Assembly (NCBI RefSeq): GCF_900108185.1
Contig: NZ_FNVA01000001.1
Span: forward strand, 186,001 to 250,000
DNA from: Bryocella elongata
Lineage (GTDB): Bacteria; Acidobacteriota; Terriglobia; Terriglobales; Acidobacteriaceae
Length of the DNA: 64,000 nucleotides
Direction of reading: 5' to 3'
The notes under the pieces are model-generated. The model had not been told where the DNA came from. It made no database searches and saw only the letters and a list, made by a program, of their open reading frames with translations. Each line of letters opens with the position of its first letter. Position 1 is the stretch's first letter. This document shows positions 27,507 to 35,208 of this stretch, piece after piece. The position numbers were made by a program, and so were the translations under genes.

Positions 27507-28217
27507 ATGTTGAGACTTCCCAGGGTTCCTAACCTGACCGAGATGGCGTACCTGAGCGTGCGCAAGTACCTGCTGGACGGTTCGCTGACCGAGGGCGAAC
27601 GGCTAACCGAAGAGTCCGTCGCGACGCGGCTCGGCATCAGCAAGTCGCCTGTACGCGAGGCGCTGAACCGCCTCGAAACCGAAGGGCTGATTGTGATCTC
27701 CCCCCGGCGCGGGGCCTTTGTGCGGCGATTCACGCTGGAAGAGACCCGCGATCTGTACAACGTGCGCGAGGTGCTGGAGACCTACGCGGTCCGCGTGGCG
27801 GATGTGTCGCCCCGGCTCATCGACGAGCTGGAGCAGAGCATCGAGCGCACGCGCGAGCACCTGCGCAACGGTGACAAGCCGGGGCACGTGGATGAAGACG
27901 TGCGCTTCCATTCGCTGCTGGCCGCGAGCTCGGGCAATGGGGAGCTGAAGGCGATGCTGGAGAACGTCCAGCACAAGAGCCTGCTCTCGCGCTCGAAGAC
28001 CTTCCACCTGAGCGCTCCGGCGACGCCGGCGGGCCATGCCAAGATCCTTGAGGCACTTCGCCGCGGCGATCGTACGGCGGCGGCTGAGGCGATGAGCGAG
28101 CACATCTTCTTCACTCGGGACGCGCTGCTGACGGTGATGGAGCAGGAGGGTGAAGAGCCCACGTCAACGGAGCCGCCGGAAGGACAGGGCGAGCTTTCGC
28201 TGGCTGCCGACGCGTAG
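27507..28217 (+). CDS. GntR/FadR-family transcriptional regulator
   Basis: About 236 residues: an N-terminal winged helix (LTEESVATRLGISKSPVREALNRLETEGLIVISPRRGAFV) and a C-terminal FCD ligand domain (TRDLYNVREVLETYAVRVA, HSLLAASSGN, HAKILEALRRGD). FCD domains bind small acids or sugar metabolites with a metal. It converges on the fused amino-sugar gene with 27 bases between them and is the nearest regulator of that locus; control of the locus is an inference. ATG 27507 is chosen since the family fold starts there; upstream codons look non-coding. Confidence 0.87.
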   Translation: MLRLPRVPNLTEMAYLSVRKYLLDGSLTEGERLTEESVATRLGISKSPVREALNRLETEGLIVISPRRGAFVRRFTLEETRDLYNVREVLETYAVRVADVSPRLIDELEQSIERTREHLRNGDKPGHVDEDVRFHSLLAASSGNGELKAMLENVQHKSLLSRSKTFHLSAPATPAGHAKILEALRRGDRTAAAEAMSEHIFFTRDALLTVMEQEGEEPTSTEPPEGQGELSLAADA

Positions 28218-28244
28218 TTCGCGGGGTATCGCTAACGGTTTTCG

Positions 28245-31200
28245 CTAATAGAGAAGAATCTTTGTCCGCTCGGCCTGGAAGGCGGCGAGACCGGGCTGCC
28301 AGCTCTGCGCGATGGCGCGGGGATCGTCGCCGCGCGCGATGGCGTCCATGGTGGCCTGGTTGCAGACCAGTGTCATGGCGCGCGCGAGGTTGAACTGGGT
28401 GGGATAGAGGCGATGCAGGGCGGAGAGGATCTCGACGCCCAGCTCCGGTGTGTCTGCGTGCCTGGGGTCGGTCAGGGTGACGCGGACGGCGTCGATGGTC
28501 TGGCCGTGGAAGGGATAGTGGTTGGCGTCCTCGGCGATGGGTTCCTTCGTAGCGGTGAAGGCGACTCCGGGGATGTTGCGCGAGTTCAGGTAGGCGACGA
28601 CGTCCGCGGCGTTAAACCATGCCTTCGTGGTGTTCGCGGTGGAGTCCACGAGGCCGCCAGTGGCCGTTGAGGTCGAAGGCTTCTGTGGCGGGATGCCGGC
28701 GCCGAAGAAGCTGAAGGGGTGATCGGTGCCGCGGCCCACGGAGATGTTGGTGGACTCGATGAGGCCGAGCGCGGGGTAGAGGAGGGCGGTTTCAGGCGAA
28801 CGGAGGTTGGGGCTCGGGTTGACCCAGGGAACACCGGTGTCGGCGTAGAACATGCTGCGCTGCCAGCGCTGCATGGGGATGACGACGAGGGTGGTGTCGA
28901 GGTGCTTGACCGCGACGATGTAGCGGGCGAGCTCGCCGAAGGTCATGCCGTTGCGGGGTGGCAGTGGCATGTAGTTGACGTAGGACTCGCGGCCGGGGTC
29001 GGAGACGGGACCCTGGACGGCGAGGCCGCCGACGGGATTGGGGCGGTCGAGAACCACGATGGTGAGGTCGTGGTGGTACTGGGTCTTCTCGGTGGAGGCC
29101 GCTTCGAGGAAGTAGCCCATGGCGGATTCGTAGGTCCAGAAGTGGGTGCCCATGTCCTGGAGGTCGATGACGACGGCGTCGAGCGAGGCGAGCTGGGCGT
29201 GGGAGGGGCGGCGGTCGGCGTCGTGGGCGCCGTAGAGGGAGATGACGGGGAGGTTGGTGGCTTGGTCCTTCTCGGCGAGTTGGTGGGTGGTGTCCTGCTG
29301 GGCGGAGAGGCCGTGTTCGGGGGTGAAGATTGTTTCAAGGTCGATCAGGTCTTCTCTAAACCCTCTGCTGTTTAGGATGTCGATCGTGCGCTTGCCTTGA
29401 GCGTCGATACCGGACTGGTTGGTGAGGACGCCAATTCGAAGCGGGTAATAGCAATGCCCCCCGAAGCATCGCGCTGGTTCGGCGCCGCGTTCGGTCGCGA
29501 GCTTCAGCAGAGGATTGGAGTTGCCTAATCTTTCGAGGACATCGATACCGGTACTTGTGGGATCAGGAGGCCCCGATTGGTATCCGGGGTCGTTGCGAAC
29601 TTCGACTTCATCACTCTCAACCCATACACGCGGATCGCAGACCGTGTTCCGCTCACAGGGTTTTGAGAGTGCCTCCGCTGCGGCGGTTGCTACTTCGCCC
29701 CGCAGGGCGGAGATCGGTGTGGCTCCGCGGGGATGGACGGCGTTGGAGAGCAGGATGACGTAGCTGTCGGAGGTGGGGTCGATCCAGAGGGTGGTGCCGG
29801 TGAAGCCGGTGTGGCCGAAGCTGGGGATCTGGGCCGAGGGCGTGCTGGGGGCGACGGTGGGGAAGATGGCTCCGCGCGGGCGGGAGAAGGCGGTGTTGAT
29901 GTCCCAGCCGAAGCCGCGCAGGGGCGTGCCCTGTACGGCCATCAGCATGGGCGTGGCGGCTTTGGGATCGCGGGTGAGGATGGTGGCGTTTTGCACGGTG
30001 GGGGGCTGCTCGGGCGAGACCATGAGCTGCAGCGTGCGCTGCGAGACCGGGAACGGGCCGGTATTGCGCAGCAGCTTGTCGAGCAGGGCCTGGGCGTAGA
30101 GCGAGACGTCGTGCGCGGTGGAGAAGACGCCGGCGTGGCCGGCGACGCCGCCCATGCGGCGGGTGGTGGGGTCGTGTACGGTGCCGCGGGTGAGCAGGTC
30201 GAAGTGGAGGTTGGTGTCCTTTGTGCCTTCGTCGTCGTGCGTGGTGGGCGCGATGCGCGGGAGCAGGCTGGTGCTCCAGGTGTCGCCGGGGCAGGCGATG
30301 AGGATGCGGCCGGGCGGCTTCGGCGCCCACATGATGGCCGCGCCGACGAGTTTATGCGGGCCGCAGACCTTGTAGTAAGGGAGGTAGCGCGTCTCGGTCA
30401 TGCCGAGCGGGAGGAAGACGTTCTTGAGCACGTAGGCGTCTTCGGGCTGGCCGCTGAGGCGCTCGACGATCTCGCCGAGCAGGATGAAGTTGATGTCGGA
30501 GTAGACGAAGTGCGTGCCGGGCTCGGAGGCGAGGGCGGCCGCGTGAGCGCGGCGGAAGCCTTCTTCCTTGTCGGGCGAGGCGAGGCCCCAGGGGTCTTTC
30601 AGCGGGACGTCGGGCGGCTCGCCGGAGGTGTGGGTGAGCAGCAGGCGCAGGGTGACCTTGGCGCGCGTGGCGTCATGCGCGGGGTTGAACTCGGGGATGT
30701 ACTTGTCGACCGGATCGTCGAAGCTCGCGATCTTGTGCGCGTCGTAGAGCTGCATGATCGACGTGGCGGTGGCGAGGCACTTGGTGAGCGAGGCCATGTC
30801 GAAGATGGTGTCTTCGGTCATGGGCTCGGCGGGGGATGGGGTGCCGTCGAGGCCGGGTTCGCCGTCTAGCTTGCGGTTGCCGAAGGCTTGTTGATAGAGC
30901 ACGTGCTGGTTGCGGCCGATGACGACGACGGCGCCGGGGAGCTTGTGGGCTGCGATGGCGTCGGTCATGAGCTTGCTGACGTTGGAGAAGTCGTAGCGGG
31001 TCGAGGGGGCGGTCGAGGGCTCAGGGTTCAGGGCCCAGGGTCCAGAGGGCGGTGCTGCCGAGGCTGAGAGGAGCGTGGCGGTGATGGCGGGGCGTTGACC
31101 TTCGGGGTCCTTCGACTGCGCGTCGCAAGGGCGCGACGCTGCGCTCAGGATGACAAACAAGAGCAGAGCGGTGGCGGCCTGGGTGGCCGTGCGCTTCTTG

Positions 31201-32834
31201 CGGAAGATGAGGCTCATGAGGGCTCCAACGAGGAAGGTGACGGCTGCGCCGATGAGGACGTACCAGGTGAAGGCGATGTGGGGGATGGTGAGCGATGGCG
31301 CGCCCGTTACGCTGACGGGATAGCCGCGCACGCTGAACCACGAGGAGAAGCCGCCTCCACCGATGGTCTTGGGGAACGTGCCCTGCCAGAGCCACAGGTT
31401 CAGCGCGAAGCCGGTGACCATGCCGATGCTCGTTCCGATCTCGGTGGCGAACTTTGTGAGGGTGCCGAGGAGGAAGACTCCGAGCAGGCAACCGTAGGCG
31501 ACTGAAGCGATGGAGAGTGCGATCTCGACGACGTGGCCTTTGCCGCCGGCGGAGACGGTGGCGACGGCGATGGCGAAGAGGACCAGCGCCCAGACGAGCG
31601 TGGAGGACTTGCTGATAAGGTTGCGCTCGCGGTCGTCGGCGTTAGGGCGCAGGTGCATGTAGAAGTCGACGACGGTGGTGGAGGAAAGTGAGTTGAGCGC
31701 GGCGGAGAGGTTGGACATGGCGGCGGCGAGGATGGCGGCCACGAGGAGGCCGGCGATGCCGATGGGCATCTCGCGCACGATGAAGGTGGGAAAGAGACGG
31801 TCCGCCGATGTCTGATTCAACAGGAATGGTCTGGTCCAAAACTCGCTGTACAGGTGGCCAATGCCGTATGTGGCGGCCTGCTGCTGTGCGACGACGTAAA
31901 GGCCTGCGCCGATCAGCAGGAAGAGTGTGAACTGGATGAAGATGACGACGCCGGAGCTGAGGAGGGCGAGGCGCGATTCGCGCAGGTTCTTTGCAGCTAG
32001 CAGGCGCTGGACCATCAGCTGGTCGGTCCCGTGCGATGCCATGGTGAGGAAGGTTCCGCCCAGGACGCCCGCCCAGAAGGTGTAACTCTGCGTGAGGTTG
32101 AACGCAAAGTTGAGCATGTGAAACTTGCCCGCGGCTCCGGCGACGTGGTGGATGGTCGCCCAGCCGCCGGGAATGTGGTGGCCGAGGGACCAGACGGCGA
32201 CCAGCGTTCCGAAGACGTAGATGCCCATCTGGACCACATCGGTCCAGACGACGGCGGCCATGCCACCTTCGAAGGTGTAAAGCAGCGTGAGCGCTGAGAT
32301 GATCGCGATGGAGAGCACGTCTCCGGTGCCGATGGCGATGGCCACGACGATGGAGACGGCGAAGACGCGGACGCCTTCGGCGGCAGCGCGGGTGAGCAGG
32401 AAGAGTCCGGCCGTGACCTTGTGCAGCGTGGGGCCGAAGCGTTGGTCGATGAGCTGGTAGGCGGTGAGCATCTCGCCGGCGAAGTAGCGCGGCAGGAAGA
32501 GCATGGCCACGACGATGCGGCCGAGCATGTAGCCGATGACGACCTGGAGGAAGCCGAAGTCGCCCGCGAAGGCGACGCCGGGGATGGAGATGATCGTGAG
32601 AGTGGAGGTCTCGGCCGAGACGATGGAGAGCGCGATGGCCCACCAGGGGATGGTGTTGTCGGCGAGGAAGTAACTCTTGAGGGAGCGGCCTTTGCCGGCT
32701 TCGCCGCCCTTCTCGCGGAAGCGCAGACCGAAGAGCGTGATGCCGACGAGATACAGCGCCACCAGCGAGAGATCGAGCGGGCCGAGTCGTCCGGTGCGGA
32801 CGAACAGGGTGAGGGCGGCGAGGGCATCCGGCAA
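28245..32834 (-). CDS. sodium:solute symporter - serine hydrolase - NamZ exo-muramidase fusion
   Basis: One uninterrupted 1529-residue frame with three domains. Residues about 18-545 are a sodium:solute symporter with many hydrophobic helices (DLSLVALYLVGITLFGLRF, NTIPWWAIALSIVSAETSTLT, MASHGTDQLMVQRLLAAKN). RKKR at 545-548 and a hydrophobic stretch at 552-565 ending ASRPCDAQ form an internal signal-peptide-like segment. Residues about 612-1065 are a beta-lactamase-fold serine hydrolase: S682-L-T-K685 (SxxK), Y778-S-D780, H1008-T-G1010. Residues about 1131-1529 are DUF1343/NamZ: GVLTNQSGID, TPEHGLSAQQD, VIDLQDMGTHFWTYE, VLDRPNPVGG. NamZ releases terminal MurNAc; its Bacillus homologue (ybbC) lies next to a serine hydrolase gene (ybbE), supporting a shared peptidoglycan role. 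The start is TTG with AGGAG ten bases before it. Neighbours are GlcNAc kinase, nagA and GH20. Confidence 0.85.
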   Translation of the reverse strand: MPDALAALTLFVRTGRLGPLDLSLVALYLVGITLFGLRFREKGGEAGKGRSLKSYFLADNTIPWWAIALSIVSAETSTLTIISIPGVAFAGDFGFLQVVIGYMLGRIVVAMLFLPRYFAGEMLTAYQLIDQRFGPTLHKVTAGLFLLTRAAAEGVRVFAVSIVVAIAIGTGDVLSIAIISALTLLYTFEGGMAAVVWTDVVQMGIYVFGTLVAVWSLGHHIPGGWATIHHVAGAAGKFHMLNFAFNLTQSYTFWAGVLGGTFLTMASHGTDQLMVQRLLAAKNLRESRLALLSSGVVIFIQFTLFLLIGAGLYVVAQQQAATYGIGHLYSEFWTRPFLLNQTSADRLFPTFIVREMPIGIAGLLVAAILAAAMSNLSAALNSLSSTTVVDFYMHLRPNADDRERNLISKSSTLVWALVLFAIAVATVSAGGKGHVVEIALSIASVAYGCLLGVFLLGTLTKFATEIGTSIGMVTGFALNLWLWQGTFPKTIGGGGFSSWFSVRGYPVSVTGAPSLTIPHIAFTWYVLIGAAVTFLVGALMSLIFRKKRTATQAATALLLFVILSAASRPCDAQSKDPEGQRPAITATLLSASAAPPSGPWALNPEPSTAPSTRYDFSNVSKLMTDAIAAHKLPGAVVVIGRNQHVLYQQAFGNRKLDGEPGLDGTPSPAEPMTEDTIFDMASLTKCLATATSIMQLYDAHKIASFDDPVDKYIPEFNPAHDATRAKVTLRLLLTHTSGEPPDVPLKDPWGLASPDKEEGFRRAHAAALASEPGTHFVYSDINFILLGEIVERLSGQPEDAYVLKNVFLPLGMTETRYLPYYKVCGPHKLVGAAIMWAPKPPGRILIACPGDTWSTSLLPRIAPTTHDDEGTKDTNLHFDLLTRGTVHDPTTRRMGGVAGHAGVFSTAHDVSLYAQALLDKLLRNTGPFPVSQRTLQLMVSPEQPPTVQNATILTRDPKAATPMLMAVQGTPLRGFGWDINTAFSRPRGAIFPTVAPSTPSAQIPSFGHTGFTGTTLWIDPTSDSYVILLSNAVHPRGATPISALRGEVATAAAEALSKPCERNTVCDPRVWVESDEVEVRNDPGYQSGPPDPTSTGIDVLERLGNSNPLLKLATERGAEPARCFGGHCYYPLRIGVLTNQSGIDAQGKRTIDILNSRGFREDLIDLETIFTPEHGLSAQQDTTHQLAEKDQATNLPVISLYGAHDADRRPSHAQLASLDAVVIDLQDMGTHFWTYESAMGYFLEAASTEKTQYHHDLTIVVLDRPNPVGGLAVQGPVSDPGRESYVNYMPLPPRNGMTFGELARYIVAVKHLDTTLVVIPMQRWQRSMFYADTGVPWVNPSPNLRSPETALLYPALGLIESTNISVGRGTDHPFSFFGAGIPPQKPSTSTATGGLVDSTANTTKAWFNAADVVAYLNSRNIPGVAFTATKEPIAEDANHYPFHGQTIDAVRVTLTDPRHADTPELGVEILSALHRLYPTQFNLARAMTLVCNQATMDAIARGDDPRAIAQSWQPGLAAFQAERTKILLY
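31104..31156 (-). repeat. REP-like repeat inside the fusion gene
   Basis: On the minus strand it reads TGTCATCCTGAGCGCAGCG and then GCGCAGTCGAAGGACC, the same TGTCATCC-GAGCG opening as the intergenic repeats at 12856 and 20383. It encodes residues about 560-577 (VILSAASRPCDAQSKDPE), exactly between transporter and hydrolase domains. Confidence 0.7.
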
Positions 32835-32976
32835 AGCTTTGGGTCTCCTGTCGGTTCACGAGAACAATCGAGGGCGATCTTCGACAAAAGACTGGCGACG
32901 CCGAGTGCTCCCGGAGGTTATGATAGCGGCCCGTGCAGCAGCAGCAACCGGGACGGCAGAGGAAAGGTGGTTGTGG

Positions 32977-33891
32977 ATGGGGATGTATCTGGGTTTGGAT
33001 GCAGGTGGGACGGGAACTCGATGCTGGGTGGCGGACGAGACGCAGGTGCTTGGTTGTGCGAGCATCGGCACCGTAAAGATCATGGCGGTAGGGGAAGAGG
33101 TCGCGACCGAGCGGCTGAAGCGCGTGATCACCGAGGCGGCGAAGAAGGCGAATGTGCCGCTGGATAGCATCACGCGGACGTGCATCGGGCTGGCGGGGAA
33201 CTCCAGCCACGCGGTGTGTCAATGGGCGGAGCGCACGATCGCAAGCGTCGCTTCGGGAGAGATCATCATCCTGGGCGATGAGGAGATTGCGCTGGAGGCG
33301 GCGTTCCAGGGTGGGCCGGGGATGCTGGTGATCGCTGGTTCGGGCTCGAACGTGATGGGCCGTTGCAGCGATGGAACGCGCGTGACGGCTGGCGGCTACG
33401 GGCCGATGGTGGGCGACGAAGGTTCGGGAGGCTGGATCGGGATCGAAGCGTTGCGTGCGGGGCTGCGGGCAAGGGATCGCGGTGTCAGCACGTGCGTGCT
33501 GCGGGAGATCGAGGACTTCTGGGAGCTGGACGACCTGGGCGAGCTGGTGGCGCGCGCGAACCAGCGGCTGCGGCCGGACTTCTCGGAGCTGTGCATGGTG
33601 GTCGCAACCTGCGCGGACGGCGGCGATGCGCTGGCGATCAGCGTGCTGGAACGTGCTGGCGAGGAGCTGGCTTCGCAGGTCAGCCTGGTGATCTCGAAGA
33701 TGAAGGCGCTTTCGACGTGCAAGGTGCAGGACTTCTCGCAGCTGGCGTTCACGGGTAACGTGCTGGGGAAGATCCCGCGCGTGCGGCGCTCGATGGAAGC
33801 GCACCTTTCAGCGATGATGCCGGAGCTGAAGTTTGCCGACAAGCCGGTGGAGCCGCTGGAAGGCGCGGTGTGGCGAGCTCGGAAGGGGTAG
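32977..33891 (+). CDS. N-acetylglucosamine kinase-like ATPase (BadF/BadG family)
   Basis: 304 residues of the ASKHA fold. The phosphate-1 loop is GLDAGGTGTRCWV at the N-terminus; IAGSGSNVMG and GGYGPMVGDEGSGGWIG are typical of GlcNAc kinases. It would phosphorylate imported GlcNAc (or MurNAc) at O6, feeding NagA. AAAGGTGG lies 6 bases before the ATG at 32977; a second ATG at 32983 is possible. It is divergent from the fused transporter gene across 142 bp and converges on nagA. Confidence 0.87.
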   Translation: MGMYLGLDAGGTGTRCWVADETQVLGCASIGTVKIMAVGEEVATERLKRVITEAAKKANVPLDSITRTCIGLAGNSSHAVCQWAERTIASVASGEIIILGDEEIALEAAFQGGPGMLVIAGSGSNVMGRCSDGTRVTAGGYGPMVGDEGSGGWIGIEALRAGLRARDRGVSTCVLREIEDFWELDDLGELVARANQRLRPDFSELCMVVATCADGGDALAISVLERAGEELASQVSLVISKMKALSTCKVQDFSQLAFTGNVLGKIPRVRRSMEAHLSAMMPELKFADKPVEPLEGAVWRARKG

Positions 33892-33916
33892 CTGCGCTGG
33901 AGGGTCTGGGGATGTC

Positions 33917-33971
33917 AGGTGTTGGTTGTTGGGTGTTGGGTGAAGAGCACAGCACCTAACAACCAACACCT
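33917..33971. repeat. inverted repeat between the kinase and nagA genes
   Basis: AGGTGTTGGTTGTT (33917-33930) is exactly complementary to 33958-33971, with a 27-base loop that holds further GGGTGTTGGG copies. The right arm runs into the nagA stop codon; on the minus strand nagA ends inside TTGTTAGGTGTTGG. A bidirectional terminator is likely. Confidence 0.75.
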
Positions 33972-35139
33972 AACAACCGACAACGGCTCCGTTGAGGTAG
34001 GTTGCTACCAGTTTGCCGTTTACGTCGAATCGGTTGAGGTTGGCGGGCATGCCGGGGGCGAGGCGCTTCCAGGCGGGCTGGCCGAGCATGGCGGCGGGGT
34101 TGTGGCTGGCGGCGCGGACGGCGTCTGCTACGGAGGCGCCGGTGAAGGCCTGCAGGTTCTCTACGGCCTTGTCCATGGTGAGGATCGATCCGGCCAGGGT
34201 GCTCTTGCCCAGCGCGAGGTCGTCCTTCAGTTGGGCACGGCCGTCCTTGACGACGACGGGCAGGCCGACGAGGGAGTAGTTGTCGCCGTCGGGCATGCCG
34301 GCGGCGGCCATGGCGTCGGTGACGAGGATGGCGCGGTTGCGGCCCTTGGCGCGCCACCACAGGTCGACCATCGCGGGGTGGACGTGGATGCCGTCGGCGA
34401 TGAGTTCGGCGTAGAGCGAGTCGGTGGTCAGCACCGTGCCGAGGACGCCGGGGTTGCGGTGATCCATGGGGCGCATGGCGTTGTAGGTGTGGGTCGCACT
34501 GGTGGCTCCGGCGGCGATGCCCGCGAGCGCCTGCTCGGTGTTGGCGTCGGTATGGCCCATGGAAATGCGGACGCCGCGCTGCGTCGCGTGCTGGATGAAG
34601 TCGATCGCTCCGGGGAGTTCCGGCGCGACGGTGATGAGCTGGATGTGTCCGCGGGCGGCCTGCTGAAAGCGGTCGAAGAGCTCGAGGGTGGGCGGGATGA
34701 GCAGATGAGTCGGGTGAACACCGCGGCGGAGGTGCGAGAGGAATGGACCTTCGAGGTGAATGCCCATGGGCGCGGCCTGGCTGGGCTGAGGTGATGCGGC
34801 GAAGGCCTCGATGGCGTTGGCGAGGGACTCGAGCGCGTGCAGGATCTCGTCAATCGAGCCTGTGACGGTGGTGGGCAGGTAGTGGCCGACGCCGCGCGTG
34901 GCGAGGAAGCGCTGCATCTCGCCGAGGTCTGAGGCCGACGCTGTCATCACGTCGTGGCCGACCGCGCCATGCGTGTGGACGTCGAGGAAGGTCGCCGCGA
35001 GCACGGTGGTGTCGCTGGCGAGCGATGGATCGGAGCTGATGCCGGCGATCGTGCCATCGGCGGAGACGTCGATGACGGGGTACTCGATCTCGCCGATGTC
35101 GGTGTAGAGGCGGCGGGCGGTGATGGTCCTAGCTTGCAT
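33970..35139 (-). CDS. nagA: N-acetylglucosamine-6-phosphate deacetylase
   Basis: 389-residue amidohydrolase. It removes acetate from GlcNAc-6-P to give glucosamine-6-P. Metal and substrate motifs are DVHTHGAVGHD, GIHLEGPFLS, ISMGHTDA, THTYNAMRPM, ADGIHVHP and VTDAMAAAG (catalytic Asp). The last codons (GGT-TGT-TAG) come from an intergenic repeat word. It probably forms an operon with the upstream GH20 gene on the same strand (69-bp gap), within the amino-sugar locus. No nagB is seen in the window. Confidence 0.95.
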   Translation of the reverse strand: MQARTITARRLYTDIGEIEYPVIDVSADGTIAGISSDPSLASDTTVLAATFLDVHTHGAVGHDVMTASASDLGEMQRFLATRGVGHYLPTTVTGSIDEILHALESLANAIEAFAASPQPSQAAPMGIHLEGPFLSHLRRGVHPTHLLIPPTLELFDRFQQAARGHIQLITVAPELPGAIDFIQHATQRGVRISMGHTDANTEQALAGIAAGATSATHTYNAMRPMDHRNPGVLGTVLTTDSLYAELIADGIHVHPAMVDLWWRAKGRNRAILVTDAMAAAGMPDGDNYSLVGLPVVVKDGRAQLKDDLALGKSTLAGSILTMDKAVENLQAFTGASVADAVRAASHNPAAMLGQPAWKRLAPGMPANLNRFDVNGKLVATYLNGAVVGC

Positions 35140-35208
35140 GGCGGCGGGTTTCTAAAGAAGTGGGATTGAGTTGCGAGTTGTGGGCTGCGAGTTTCGAGAT
35201 GTTGGCAG

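Noticed and set aside
31642..33804. Long Arg-rich minus-strand frame overlapping the fusion gene start and the kinase gene
   Set aside because: Composition typical of a shifted frame; the two real genes explain the region.
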